Part shown: piece by piece, positions 9,601 to 20,797 of the stretch
How the letters are laid out: every line of letters begins with the position of its first letter
Position numbering within the stretch: the first letter of the stretch is position 1
Origin: Spongospora subterranea f. sp. subterranea
Taxonomy: Eukaryota > Endomyxa: Phytomyxea > Phytomyxea > Plasmodiophorida
Reading direction: 5' to 3'
DNA: 64,000 nt
Assembly: GCA_049724395.1 (NCBI GenBank)
Contig: JAUGWO010000194.1
Location: 1-64,000, forward strand
Notes under the pieces: generated by a model
Told to the model about the DNA's origin: nothing
The model's database searches: none
What the model saw: the letters and a program-made list of their open reading frames with translations, nothing else
Made by a program: the position numbers and the translations under genes

Positions 9601-11815
9601 ATTCACACCGCGTCGCTTAATTCAAGCAATCATTGACTCAGTTGCAACATTTCAATCAGGGATGCAACAAGTTTTGGGTGATTTATTGTACAAGTGCGCT
9701 CTCTTATGGATTGACGATGTACTAGCATATGCAAAAGAATTCTCCAATGACACATATGATTGTGCTCAGCAAAGTCCTTCTCGAAATGGCGAAAAGAGGT
9801 ATCAAATGTAATCCCGATCGATGCAATCTTTATGCCGAAACAGTCAAATGGGCTGGTCATAACATTTCGCCTGAAGGAGTCGCATATGACAATTCTTTTA
9901 TTCAAGCTCTTTTGGACATGCAGCCCCCAATTCATGGCGATGACCTACAACAATTCGTCTGTGCCCTAAACTGGATTCGGAAGAGTATACCTAATTTTGA
10001 TGAACTGACACATCCTCTCCAAGATCTCCTCCTGACAACTACACGAACGGTGCTAAGAAAACCGTGCTGGGCACTTTTCGCGCTAATAGCCTCAGATGGG
10101 CTATCATAGAAAAAGAAGCGTATCCTATTATCGAAGGTATATTCCGCCTTCGTCATTTCTTGATAGGATCGAACCCGGTCCGAATTCATACGGATCATCG
10201 GAATTTAATGTATATATTCAACCCAATGAAGCGCTGCACCAATGTCGCGCGGCACTGCGGACCGACTTGAGCGATGGCAACTCCAACTCGCAAACATTCC
10301 TTACATCATTGAACATGTTGAAGAAAACGAGAATGTTTGGGCAGATCTTTTTACTCGATGGGGAAAGTCAAAAATATCTATTGACGCTCAACTTAAAGCA
10401 TTCAAGGCCCCAATCCTCATTCAACCCATTTCGAAGAATTTCATCTTGGCCATCTTTGCATGAAATTGCTACAGTTCAAGCAACGTATCTGTCTCACTTT
10501 GATGCTCAACACCTACCTAACATCTCGATCGATAATCAATCACTGCTGTGGGATGGTAGCGACCAGATATGGAAAACCGCTGAAGGAAAGTTGTGGATCC
10601 CAACCAATTCAGGTTCCAATCTTCGTCTCCGAATTTCCATAATTGCACACAGCGGCCTATCAGGTCATCAAGCTAAAGAACCAACACTCAAATCTATCGA
10701 ATCATTTTTTTGGTGGAAAAACATGAAGGAATTCGTTTCTAGCGTAGTTGAACGCTGTATCCATTGTGTTCGTCTCCGTGGAAAAGTTGTTCCAAGGCCC
10801 TTTGGCCATGCAATCCATGCATCCAGACCCAACCAGGTCATCCACTACGATTTTTTATTTATAGGAAAAGTACCGAAAAACCACTCACATTCTTTCGAGT
10901 ACGTGCTGGTGTTAAAAGACGATCTAAGTCAATTTATTGAATTGATCCCCTGCGAATCAGCCGATCATTACGTTACAGTTCATGGACTCATAGATTGGTT
11001 CAAGAGATTCGGAATCGTCTTTACCCATGTATCAGACCAAGGCACACACTTTAAGAACCAAGTGGTGTCCGATCTATGCTCAAGACTTCACATTAGCCAT
11101 CATTTTACGACAGCTTATACTCCTTGGGCAAACGGATCTGTAGAAGTTGTCAACAGGCTGCTCCTATTTGTTCTACGCGCCCTTATCTCCCAGTTCCGAT
11201 TATCGTTTCATGATTGGCCCTGTCTCCTACCATTGCTCAATATGGCACTGAATGACCGCGTTCGCTCCCATATCGGCTATGCCCCTGTTACGATTATGAC
11301 TGGCCTACAACCATCTACCTTAATCTCAACTATTTTTATTGAACGATTAGATAAGATTGCTGAAGTTTCGTTAACCCCAGAAGCAATCAACGAAATGACA
11401 TGCGAGCTGAGGGACGCATGCGATCGTATTCATCGAAACGTCAAATTAAACGTAACGATTCAGCGTCAACAGTCACACAGGACACATTCCAAACGCCGGC
11501 AAGTTATTCCTATGAATTTTTGTATCGGCGATTACGTGCTAGTTGCGTCGAATCTTCATCGAAACACCCAGCATAAACTTCGCGGAGCGTGGCAGGGACC
11601 TTCACAAATCGTAGGAACCGTGAATGATCATGTTTACCAAGTTCAGGATTTAATTACAAAAGCCATTGAAAATGTGCATGCGGTAAGACTGAAACTTTAC
11701 GACGATTCCAGCCTCAACGTAACTGAAGAGCTGTACAACCAAGTAGCTCATGACGGACAAGGTTATGTAGTTGAAGATTTGCGAGACATTCGCCGCAACA
11801 ACAACACTGGCTGCA
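9600..11815 (+). pseudogene. Ty3/gypsy RT-RNase H-integrase segment inserted in copia
   Basis: Plus-strand text begins in the middle of the reverse transcriptase (RLIQAIIDSVATFQSGMQQV, then LLWIDDVLAYAKE carrying the IDD active site). It continues through the connection region (TVKWAGHNISPEGVAYDNSF). RNase H follows (IIEKEAYPIIEGIFRLRHFL, RIHTDHRNLMYIF, TADRLERWQLQLANIPYIIE) but lacks its N-terminal part. Integrase comes next, with a zinc region (HSGLSGH and RCIHCVR), Asp in VLKDDLSQF, Asp in VSDQGTHFK and Glu in NGSVEVVNR, and then the start of a chromodomain (GYVVEDLRDI). Frames shift near 9760, 10090 and 10250; from about 10450 the integrase is open. No LTR, gag or 5' pol is present, so this is an internal fragment. 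The integrase third is well preserved. Confidence 0.9.
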
Positions 11816-13462
11816 ACTGCGATGAATTGCTTGGTCGCGGCTAAGACTTCTTCGGGAGTATTCCGCTTCAGGAAAGCGACCGAGCACCATGTAAAACATA
11901 GACAATTGAAGGTGATGTAGTACCTATATCCGTCGTTCGCGGTTGTAAGTAGTGGACCTTTTAGGTCAGATGATACGATCTCGTATCTGCGTGTTGGTCG
12001 CGTCTCTCTCCGTTTCGGGAACGGTTGTCGTTTCGACTTCGCTAGTGCACATTGTTGGCAGAAGTCACGCTCTTGTGATGAGATGCTGATCCCATCGGCC
12101 TGTGTTGGCAAGTGTGAGAGTCGCTCTGTGAACTGACCGAACGTCCTATTCGCTTGTTGCAGCGTCAGGGTCATGTTTGCCTGAACAGTCTTGATGGCCT
12201 TTACGTAATACATGCCGTCCTTTTCGACGGTCTCAATTTTCGGTTTTCCGTCATTTCCTATTATTTCGAGCTTGTCTTTTATGACTATGGTTAAACCTTG
12301 TTTTGTTCTGTGAAAGCCTTAGTTGACAATAACCTTTACCTGGAACGAAAAGTACGTCCTTGCTCTCTCTCGTAGGGTTGCGTCTAATGGTCAGTGTTCC
12401 TGATCCATATGCTTTCGACTTGTTGCCAGTGCTACTGGTTATTGACATTGACGTGTTTTGTAGCTCCTTATAGTCTTTCAGATTGCTTCTCACGTTTGTC
12501 ATGCTGGCGTTTGCGCCGCTGTCGATTAGATAGCATGTATGTTGGGGGACTTCTGAGCTAATACCGGAATAGAATCCGTTGAAAGATCTCATTGTAGGAT
12601 CCTGTTGCTCATCTCTTTCGACGTATTTGGTTGTGTACGCCTGGTGGTTTCAACTTGGTGTTCTCCCTTCGGTTAGTTGGTGTCAGTTGTGGGTTCTGTA
12701 TCCAACATTCGCTTAGGGTATGGGATGTTTTCTTACATCTTTTGCAGAACTTGCGGTTCTTGATCCCTCGAGTTTGTCGGTTGTTCGACATTGTGTGTAG
12801 GTTTTGAATTTCGTTCGTTGGTCCTTTGCGATTCTTTTCGTCTTTTTCGCATGTCATGAGAATATTAGTCAGAGCCGGAATTGTGTTTATCTGAGTGGCT
12901 CTAGCGGCGGTTTTGATATGCTGATATGATTCCGGCAATCCATCAAGTGCCTTAGCGCACAAAGCGAGTTCCCGATAAGAATATCGTGGACCCGTAGGTC
13001 ATGGTAGAGTTCTACCAGCCTGTCTAAGTATTCCTTCATTGTTTGGGATGGCTTCTTATCGAAATGAATGAACTCGATGAAATCTGATGAAGCTTTGGCA
13101 GCCGCCGTTTCTTCGTATATTTCGGTTAGTCTTGTCCAGATTTCCGTCGTTGACGTACAGGTTGAGATCTGTTTGTATTGAGCTTGCAATAGTCTCATTA
13201 AAATCTGTGCTGACGCTAACTTGTCGTTACGTTGTTCGATGGCGTTTGCTCTCCTTGGCTTGTGTTCCAAGAACGTGTCCAAACCCATGACGGTAAACTG
13301 CGTTTCGAGTTTCCTTCTGAAATCCTCCCAATTTTGACCAGTGAATTCAGGGATAAGTTTGAGTCCTGGGCTGTGATTGGATAGCACAACGACTTCTCTT
13401 AGGACGTGGGGAGTTCGCTCCTCCTGCTCATCGACGGGCGCTGTGCGTCTTACGGTCGGCAT
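11815..13462 (-). pseudogene. Ty1/copia gag, protease and integrase N-terminal half
   Basis: Gag starts at 13462 (MPTVRRTAPVDEQEERTPHV) and contains the UBN2-type Gag block (LIPEFTGQNWEDFRRKLETQ) and a CCHC knuckle (CKRCKKTSHTLSEC, about 12740). A frame change lies near 12960. The aspartic protease shows YLIDSGANASM (about 12510). The GAG-pre-integrase and integrase start are at 12213-11815, with QCALAKSKRQPF and the first catalytic Asp in VSSDLKGPLL. The text breaks off at AATKQFIAVA at the gypsy junction and resumes near 9600. The order gag-PR-IN-RT identifies Ty1/copia. It is broken by frameshifts and the gypsy insertion, hence dead. No LTR was identified upstream of 13462. Confidence 0.87.
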
Positions 13463-13680
13463 CTTCTAATGGCTTATCTACAACAAGAGTGTGGGACTCT
13501 TAATCTCTCAAATGAGCAGCAACTATAGTAGGTTCCAATGAAGGTATATTAGAGAAGCGTTTGTATTGATAATGATTCATCTCCCCGAATTGATTCATGT
13601 GCCGTTCACCGAGATAGTGACTCCTGGAATCTGACAAAGAGCTCAGGCGACACTCGAATGCGATCCAGCCAACTCTTACA
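13463..13680. other. Junction between copia and mariner remnants
   Basis: I recognise no coding sequence. The copia 5' leader probably occupies the left part, and the N-terminal part of the plus-strand mariner-like transposase fades in at the right. Confidence 0.4.
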
Positions 13681-14345
13681 GAAAAGAGCAAAATCGAGCG
13701 AGTCTCATATTGATTTTCAATGATCATTCCAGAGAGTATTAATAGCGGATCGCCTATGGTTCCAGGACATGATGGACACGATTCATATTGATGAAAAATG
13801 GTTCTTGACAAAAATTGACCGTACAATTTATACTACCGCAGAAGAACCAGTCCCACTACGAGCCTGTAAAAGCAAGAGATATATCGAAAAGGTAATGTTC
13901 TTAGCAGCTGTGGCGCGACCGAGGTGTGACAGCAGTGAAACTCGGAGCTTTGATGGCAAACTGGGAATTTGGCCATTCATAACCCAGGAACCAGCACAAA
14001 GGGCCAGTAGAAATCGTGAAAAAGCCTATTGTGGTTGGCAAAACGAGATATCTGGAATTGCTACTTTCTAAAGTCCTTCCGGCTATCTGGGAAAATTGTC
14101 CCAGCTGGGATGCCCATAAATACAACAAGACAATGCACAACTACATATCAAACCAGAGGACGTGACCTTTATGGTGCGAGGATTTGACATCCGATTGAGA
14201 TGCCAGATATCGAACAGCCCGGATCTCAACGTGTTAGACCTAGGTTATTTCAACGCTATCCAATCGCTGCAATACCAGGAAGGCCCTAAGAGCATAAACG
14301 AACTCATACGAACGAAAACGTTGAGCAATCATACACAAGCCTAAA
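13680..14345 (+). pseudogene. Plant/oomycete-type mariner-like transposase remnant
   Basis: The plus strand reads TIHIDEKWFLTKIDRTIYTT (first Asp). KSKRYIEKVMFLAAVARPR and GKLGIWPFITQEPAQRASRN follow, then after frame changes IQQDNAQLHIKPEDV (second Asp) and NSPDLNVLDLGYFNAIQSLQ (third Asp). These blocks are diagnostic of the mariner branch best known from plants and oomycetes (DD39D class). The spacing here is a few residues short, consistent with a small deletion. The pieces lie in at least three frames. I did not find terminal repeats. It is a decayed copy. Confidence 0.82.
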
Positions 14346-14523
14346 CTGCAGCAAGCCAAACCGAGTTTTCTCAGCTTAAAGCAATGTATGATAAGCTGTA
14401 TAACGTTCGATGGCATTAATAATTATCAGCTGTGACATATGGCAAAAGAAAAGCTGGAGCGTGAGGGGATCCTTCCATTAGTCCTCAAAATTGATATAGG
14501 AATAGTTCAGCGCGCCCGCGCCC

Positions 14524-15084
14524 CTATTTGTAAATAAAGTCGCCAAACCGGTGTTTGTTCACCATATTTTGATACTTAAAACGACGCCGATCACTCAAAT
14601 CCACACAACGCCCAGTGTGGGACCGCCTCAATACGGTAGGGAGTGTAGCAGTTAATTCGGACCAGAGGGAGTACTTCGCATTGTAATAGTTCATGTTCGA
14701 TTGTTTCGGGATGATTGTCGCAGTGTCTGCACTTGTTCCTATCTTCCATTCCAATGTTGTTGAGGTGTTGTCTGTATCTGCCATGTCCAGTTCGCTCTGT
14801 TAATTTGCATGTGTGGCGTGGATTCATTTGGTAGTTCGCGAAACGGGTCTCTATCTGGGTAGTTTGGGAAGTGGCTGCATTTAATTCGCCTTCAGGTACT
14901 GTTTTAATTGACCTCTTTCGTATTTCTTAAGTTGAAGTTTAAAGGATGATAGAAACGGTCCATGCTCTATTTTGGTCCCAATATTCGCCGCATTCTTTGC
15001 TAGTTGATCAATTTCATTGCTTCGGCCTATTGCTTTTGAGTTGTCATTGTCAGATGCGTCACTGAGCCGCCGGGACATCGACAT
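14524..15084 (-). pseudogene. LINE 3' fragment: RNase H end and zinc knuckle
   Basis: The minus strand carries the end of an RNase H domain (RLSDASDNDNSKA in place of the usual HSDIRGNEEAD, then DQLAKNAANIGTKIEHGPFL). Downstream in another frame is TERTGHGRYRQHLNNIGMED followed by CRHCDNHPETIEHELLQC, a CCHC-type knuckle found after the RNase H of non-LTR retrotransposons. No reverse transcriptase is present upstream. This fits a 5'-truncated, frameshifted LINE copy. The interval 14346-14523 shows nothing I recognise. Confidence 0.72.
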
Positions 15085-15539
15085 TGCGGAATGCAGTTTA
15101 GGACAGGGTTTTGGCCAATTAGGTTGACAGGTTTATGTACTGTGATTCGTTGGCCGTGTTCAGTACACATCAAGTCTCAACAAACCAAACTCAATCTGAA
15201 AACAATTTTCACATCGGCATCAGCTCTGATTGCCAACAGCCCAGCGTCACCATTTAGAGCCGGAGCGAATGGGCAGAACGGGCTTGGCGAACTGACGGTC
15301 GATGACAGAACGACCGGAGCCGCGAATGGGGAGGACGGGATATAACCGGTTTATTTGCAGTACCGTTGGAATGACCAACATAGGGCAGGATTGCAACAAT
15401 ATTGCAAGCCTGACAACCGGAGACATGATGGCTGGCAAATTCCTGTTCATCTTTCTATGCCTGCATTGACTCGCATCACGAGCGACATCATCCCTCGTCC
15501 GTTTGAGAACGCAATGCAAAGTCATTAATTACAGCTTTC

Positions 15540-15850
15540 TCTTCATTTCGCAATCCAACAAGACCGAGTTCACTCGTTTAGATACATTCTGGTGCTGAAA
15601 GACTGTTTTAGTGGTTTCGTGGGATTGATGGCACGTGAACCGGCCAATTCATTCTGTTGTGGCCACCGCCATGGTCAATTGATTCAGAAAATTGGGTACT
15701 GTTTTTCTGATGAAGACTCCTACGTTGGAAACTTGGCAATTGATCAAGTTCGATCGCGTATACACATCGCCAGTCGTTTGGTCACAGCCTTACTCCATGG
15801 ACTAATGGCACAGGTTGCAGTTGTCAATCATCCAAGCCGTGTTTGACCGA
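15540..15850 (+). pseudogene. Degenerate Ty3/gypsy integrase fragment
   Basis: The plus strand holds FRYILVLKDCFSGFVGLM, the region of the first integrase Asp. After frame changes NLAIDQVRSRIHI and SRLVTALLHGLMAQVAVVNH follow, corresponding to the second Asp and Glu regions of the other gypsy copies here. Catalytic residues are partly lost. The preceding 15085-15540 contains nothing clear. This is an old copy of the same broad gypsy group. Confidence 0.65.
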
Positions 15851-15949
15851 ATGAGACCCGATCTTGACAATAACTTGACCTGTTATTCTGCCATTAGTGA
15901 ATATGATGCTCAACCATCAAATCTTTCCTCGTGTTAATTACTCCAATCA

Positions 15950-16200
15950 CCATCGTCTCTGATCTTCAACCAACTCCACTACTATCCTCCATTCCCTCCC
16001 TATTTTGGAGTCGCTTGTAATGGGATTTGTTTTGTTATGACATAAGTTCAGTTTGTTTCGATTTATCAACATTTGAATCTGTTGCAAAATTGTGTTGAAA
16101 TTGGTTTGTCCCAGGTGCCGAGTCCATAAGTTCACCACAGAGCTTATGTCCTCTCCCCATGCGATATACAAAAGACACCGGTCATCGATTATTGCTCCAG
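15950..16200 (-). pseudogene. Copia GAG-pre-integrase fragment
   Basis: The minus strand reads VVNLWTRHLGQTNFNTILQQ, the LWHxRLGH..NF motif at the start of copia integrases, preceded by CLLYIAWGEDISS. Only about 75 codons are recognisable. It lies between two gypsy fragments and may be another nested insertion. Confidence 0.6.
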
Positions 16201-16489
16201 CGGAAACTCAACCACACGAGTGAATCATCGCCGTATATGGTCAATAAACTTGGTGTCGTCGACTATGTCTGATACTGAGTTAATATTCGCCGTCTAGGAT
16301 CGCCCGACTATGTCCAATTCTCTGCACAACCAACACATATCCAAAAGTCACAGACCTTTTGACCGGAGATCAGAAAGTCCTGCACGATTCTGCCATGACG
16401 CTTCAATAAACTATCACTTCTACTCTGCTGAACAATACCTCATGACATTAGAATCGTTCCAAGTTTCTGCCACTCTGGACTGCCGTAGA

Positions 16490-16615
16490 AACTCACAACG
16501 TCTGGCGCAGCTGATTTGCTAAATTCACTGGCAGAGATTTGAGGATGCGAATGGTACTTGGGAACAACTATTGATATCATGATCTGATATCCCGGGCATT
16601 GTCAAGATCAAGCTC
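16490..16615 (+). pseudogene. Gypsy chromodomain remnant
   Basis: With small frame changes the plus strand gives WQRFEDANGTWEQLL and then IPGIVKIKLVDT. This resembles the end of a chromodomain (VKWxGFEDxxxTWEPLxNLxxDxPxIVxxYL). It is probably the 3' end of the gypsy copy seen at 15540-15850. It is short and degenerate, hence modest confidence. Confidence 0.45.
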
Positions 16616-16619
16616 GTCG

Positions 16620-17590
16620 ACACATCCTCCTTCTCATTTTTATGGTATTCACGTCTTCTCCTTGACTTCGCGTTTTTTTGGAAATGGGGGTGCGATTTAC
16701 TTGAAACATTTTTTCAATTTCCGTATCTGGCTCTCCTGTGAGATAATCCCTTGGCACGATCCTCAGCTGACCACCCAGGACACTCATAGATAGCCGAGCG
16801 GCAGGACCACCGTTTGCTGAATTCACTTACAATAACCCCGAGCTCAATCACCTCTGCGAAATGGCGCCATGTTATTCTGCTTGTGGTCCTCTCCCCCGTT
16901 TCGACGACACGACACCGTGTTTCATCTGTAACTCACCCAATGGATGAAACTCGCGCCAACGCATCAATGGCCGTCGTGTTTTGCTTAACCCCAAACTTGA
17001 GCGTGGGCGAGACGTGAAATATTTTCAAACAAGAAACGTCTTTCCCATCTGAGTTATGCATTGGGCGATAAAGTTTAGCCGAACGTTTTCTTCGAGCAGG
17101 TCCGATGTCTGTCTCCGAGACCTAAATCCAGTGAATTACCGATTTTTAACTCCAATCCACTCCTCGCTGTGTTCATCATACACGAAAACCGAATTCCCAG
17201 TTGGAAGTCTCCACATGCGCCTCAACGCAAAATACTATAGCCGCTGTATATCGTGAGAGATTCTGGATTCCCGTTGCTGTCACAACCAAAAACAGAATTT
17301 TCTCGAATGGGAGAACTAAGTATCCGTCGTCGAAACGCTCTTGAGAGCGGAGCGTAACTTTGGCGCTACAACCCAGAAGTGCCTCGCCAAGTTTTCGTAT
17401 TACCTAGATAAACAAGCAAGCCACTGAACCGTGAGAAATCTCCTCTGGAACATCATTGTGCTAAGCCAAGTCGAATCATCACACCAAACAGCTAATGTTT
17501 TATCGAAGTTACTACTCTCTTGAGTGTTTAACGAAAAAGCATACTGACATTGTTGACACTGAACTGAAAAATGTATAGACGTTGATTGAA
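16620..17590. other. Stretch with no recognised gene
   Basis: Short open frames occur on both strands (for example 16814-17017 plus and 17056-17256 plus), but none contains a motif I recognise. The segment is the boundary between the transposon-rich left part and the host genes, and is likely a mix of decayed repeats and the 3' flank of the deaminase-like gene that ends at 17595. Confidence 0.5.
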
Positions 17591-17594
17591 AAAT

Positions 17595-20115
17595 TCATCG
17601 AAATACGGGCCGGATAAATATGTCTTGACATGTCATGCTTAAGAATGTCACCACAGCAAAATCGGGATTGGCTAGAGCGATTTTCTTGAGCCATTCTGTG
17701 GGCCACTCTAAATTGTGTACAATTGTTTACAAAACTGTCAATACCTTTGCAAGCACCACAACTAATAACACAATCAATGGTCAGTTCAAGATCTCAAAAC
17801 AAAACCTTACGGATTGATTGGATTTTGCGCCTTAAGCCTGTTTGGAATATGTTTCATTTCTGAGTGCCTCATTGTTTGGGATATAGTAGGTCTGTAATTG
17901 AAGCGCATATCATCCCATGCATCGGCATCATGAGGAGAGTCCATAGCCGCCATCATTTTGGGTCCTGCACAAATTCAAACGGACTGATGAGTCAATTAAC
18001 ATTAGGTAAGCAACGTCAAATACCTATTTGCTTAGCTTCAAGCGCATCGGATTTGAACTCCATTGAAAGCGATAAGACGGCGATGGCCTTCATGTGAAAT
18101 CGATGGATTGTCTGTAATTATCAATATACAATCAAGTTTATATGAATCACGAGCAACTGTCCAGTTACCGGATCATGAGCTAATGCATTACCAATAGCGC
18201 TACGTTCAGCACACAGACTACCAGTTGGCATCGAGACCTGGCATCAATTAAAGATAGCTGGGGCTCGAACGACTGTATCTTTCCCTTACCTCGATGTTCA
18301 TCCCAGCGAAATACAGTGGAACTCCGTCTGCTTTCACGACTTGTAAGACGCTCAAAACAGGTTTAAAAGACTTCCGCAGCCAAAATTGGCGCAGCTCATG
18401 GTCACTACAACACGAATCCCAGAACTGAACATTTTTCATGTCAAAGTATGCAGTACGGTATCAAACAATTGTATCTATCACCGCTTGTCTTCGTTCAATC
18501 ATCTTATCAACTAGATCACGTATCAGATGAGATGATATATCGGAAATTGAGTAAGATGGGTTCGATTCCACTGAATCGAATCCCACAAACTCTACATCTG
18601 ATGACCAAAGGCTGGATATGTGTGGCCACGCATACCTAGAACAAAAGTCATGCGAAACAACAAATTGTTGCTCAAAAAACAAAACGTACCAAAATGTCTT
18701 CATTTCAGAAATATGCAGATAATCGGGTCGAAACTGTCTCAAACTGAAGTCGAAGTCAGGGCAGTGCATTATATTGAAAGAGTAAGCTCTAATAAAAAAC
18801 CTTGACATAATGGTTGTAGTTCGTGCGACAGTACCGGATTTCAGTGCAATCATTAGCGAAAACCGTGCAGGCCATTCTTCACTCAGAGCATGAGCTAGCT
18901 CACTCCTTCTTTGCGATATTAAACTGGTGAGCGACTGCAGAACAAATATGAACACGAGTTTGATCGTGTAACAGCAACATCCAACAGAGCATATGATAAA
19001 TTTGGGGATACTAACCTCCTGTACAAATTTTATATTGGCTTCAAAACTGAAGAGACCAGGTCCAGAATCAATTAGCGTTGTGTCGATTTCACGACCGGAA
19101 AAGGCAAGCCTAAAATGAAAATGGGTTAAAAAAAATTGCGAGGACCTGCAATATTCCACACAATGTGATAAACGATTTGATAAGTTCTCCTAAAGGGGCA
19201 GTGGAGTTTCCTTGACAGTCGTGTTCAACGGTTCTGTGGCGTTTTGTATTGATAATGAGCTATTCCAGCATCGAAAATTGGTTACCGATGTGAACGATAT
19301 TAACCTTGGGGTTCCAGATCCACATACAAGATATAAAAACTTCTTCCGCTTCAGATGACCGGCATTGATCACCGCTGATAGACGCAGCCACTCTGGCAAC
19401 ACTAAAGATACAATTAAAATTAGTGGTGGCGGTGAGAGACAAACGCGGGCGTACATATGACTATTAGGGGAAAATAGACAGCTGATACTTGGGCAGGTAA
19501 CGATGACCAATCAACCTATGGTTGGGTTACACAAGTTGGAATCAGTTTCAGGTTAAAAAATGCAATTACCTTGAGACCGTTATTATCTCGACTGCGAAGT
19601 CTCCAATGATCCAGATTGCCCACCGATAAAGGGCTGGTGAACTGGAACCCGATCGGGACAGGAGTCAGAGAATTAGGTGCTTCCTGCCCATTTACAGTGT
19701 TTATCAACGATCCTGTCCCCTAAAACAACCAAGTGTCAAGGCGAAAACAAAAAAACGTTTGCCGATAGAAACCCCAATAAAGGCTGGCTAAACACTGAGT
19801 CGATTTTACCTGCAATAGTTCATGGTTGATGGCGCGACAAATGTCAGAAAACTTGGAGTAATGCGGTCGTGCTAACACTTGGGATTTATCCGGTAGGACG
19901 ATCGACACATTTATATCGGCATGGGTGACGATATAGGCCAGGATGGTGTATAGATAGGGGAATGCGGCGGCATCATTGGAGGCGATTGGCTCCAGGGCAT
20001 CTAAAACTAGGGAGGGCATGGGCAGCCCATCTCCTCGCACCGGCATGGCAAGCGTGTTTCGCTCAGTGGCCCACAGAATGGCAGATGACGGACCGCACCC
20101 TCCAGTTGATCTCAC
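17595..20115 (-). CDS. Cytidine-deaminase-like conserved eukaryotic protein
   Basis: This is a multi-exon minus-strand gene. The N-terminal exon spans 20115 to about 19812 (LVLDALEPIASNDAAAFPYL). Later exons carry RKKFLYLVCGSGTPR (about 19310), DSGPGLFSFEANIKFV (19040), LRQFRPDYLHISEMKTFW (18710) and DVEFVGFDSVESNPSY (18560). A deaminase fold follows: FAGMNIEV, then MPTGSLCAERSAIGNALA (18190) with the Cys-Ala-Glu zinc/catalytic motif, then KAIAVLSLSMEF (18080). NPINPCGACKEWP supplies the PCxxC zinc ligands through a microexon, and EWLKKIALANPDFAVVTF leads to the stop at 17595. Zinc-dependent deaminases of this fold act on cytidine or related bases, but this long form with an extra N-terminal region is, as I recall it, uncharacterised in plants and protists. 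Substrate is unknown. Exon limits before 18700 are approximate. Confidence 0.75.
17745..17761 (-). other. 17-nt microexon encoding part of the PCxxC zinc motif
   Basis: On the minus strand the exon TTGTGGTGCTTGCAAAG is preceded by an intron ending ..gttattag and followed by one starting gtattgac. Joined to CCAATCAATCC upstream and AGTGGCCC downstream it restores one frame reading NPINPCGACKEWP. Both zinc-ligand cysteines of the motif come from this exon, so skipping it would abolish metal binding. The boundaries are fixed by frame, by the conserved motif and by GT-AG signals. Confidence 0.75.
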
Positions 20116-20795
20116 AGCGCTTGAACGATGACCAGTACAACGATGAACGCAATGGAAATGAGGTGCACTCTACGCACATCTCCGCATTAACAGTACAAAC
20201 AACTGCACCTGCACTTAGGAGCACTGAGTCACCATTATCCGACTGTGTTCATTCAGTTCATCCACTGTAATAACACGCGACAACGCATTTACTTGTGCCG
20301 AAACGACACGTTGCACACCTCACTAACTCCGCTAAACCATGCCAAATACAATGTCCCAACCCCATTTCCGTTGATTTCCTAAGTTGGAAAAAAAGCGCGC
20401 TTATTCTGCCACTGGGGTTCCAGTTGGTACAGCTTGCGATACCATAGGATACCATGTCCAATTAATATACACCGCTCACAGCCTTTTCCTCGGCTCTCGT
20501 GCTGGGTCCGATCGTCTTTTCAGTTTATAAGCGTGTATTCAGGAAAAAACAGGTTCTGTTGTTAATTTCGCTCTTGAATTACATGTTCTGGTTCATGTAC
20601 AAGCTTATTATGAGACCTAGTTTTGGCCTATCGGATCGTGAAATTGGAACGAATATACTGTCAAGAATGTGTTCAAGATCGACTGTAGTTTCGCAGTTTC
20701 CGAAAATTTGCTCGAATGGAAGCAATCGAAATCGTTTTTTAAATTCTAAAACCGTAATCTATTTTATGCTAAGGAATTCTAAGCTACTGCTGGTC
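20116..20795. other. Intergenic stretch, no recognised gene
   Basis: This lies upstream of the deaminase-like gene and downstream of the channel gene, both on the minus strand, so it should hold the promoter of the former. Open frames here (20258-20461 minus, 20499-20915 plus) show no known motif. I see no clear TATA box or other element. Confidence 0.45.
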
Positions 20796-20797
20796 CG

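Noticed and set aside
18545-18590. tRNA-like T-arm (ggttcgattcc followed by gaatcgaatccc)
   Set aside because: It lies inside a conserved exon of the deaminase-like gene, and no acceptor stem or anticodon arm can be paired around it.
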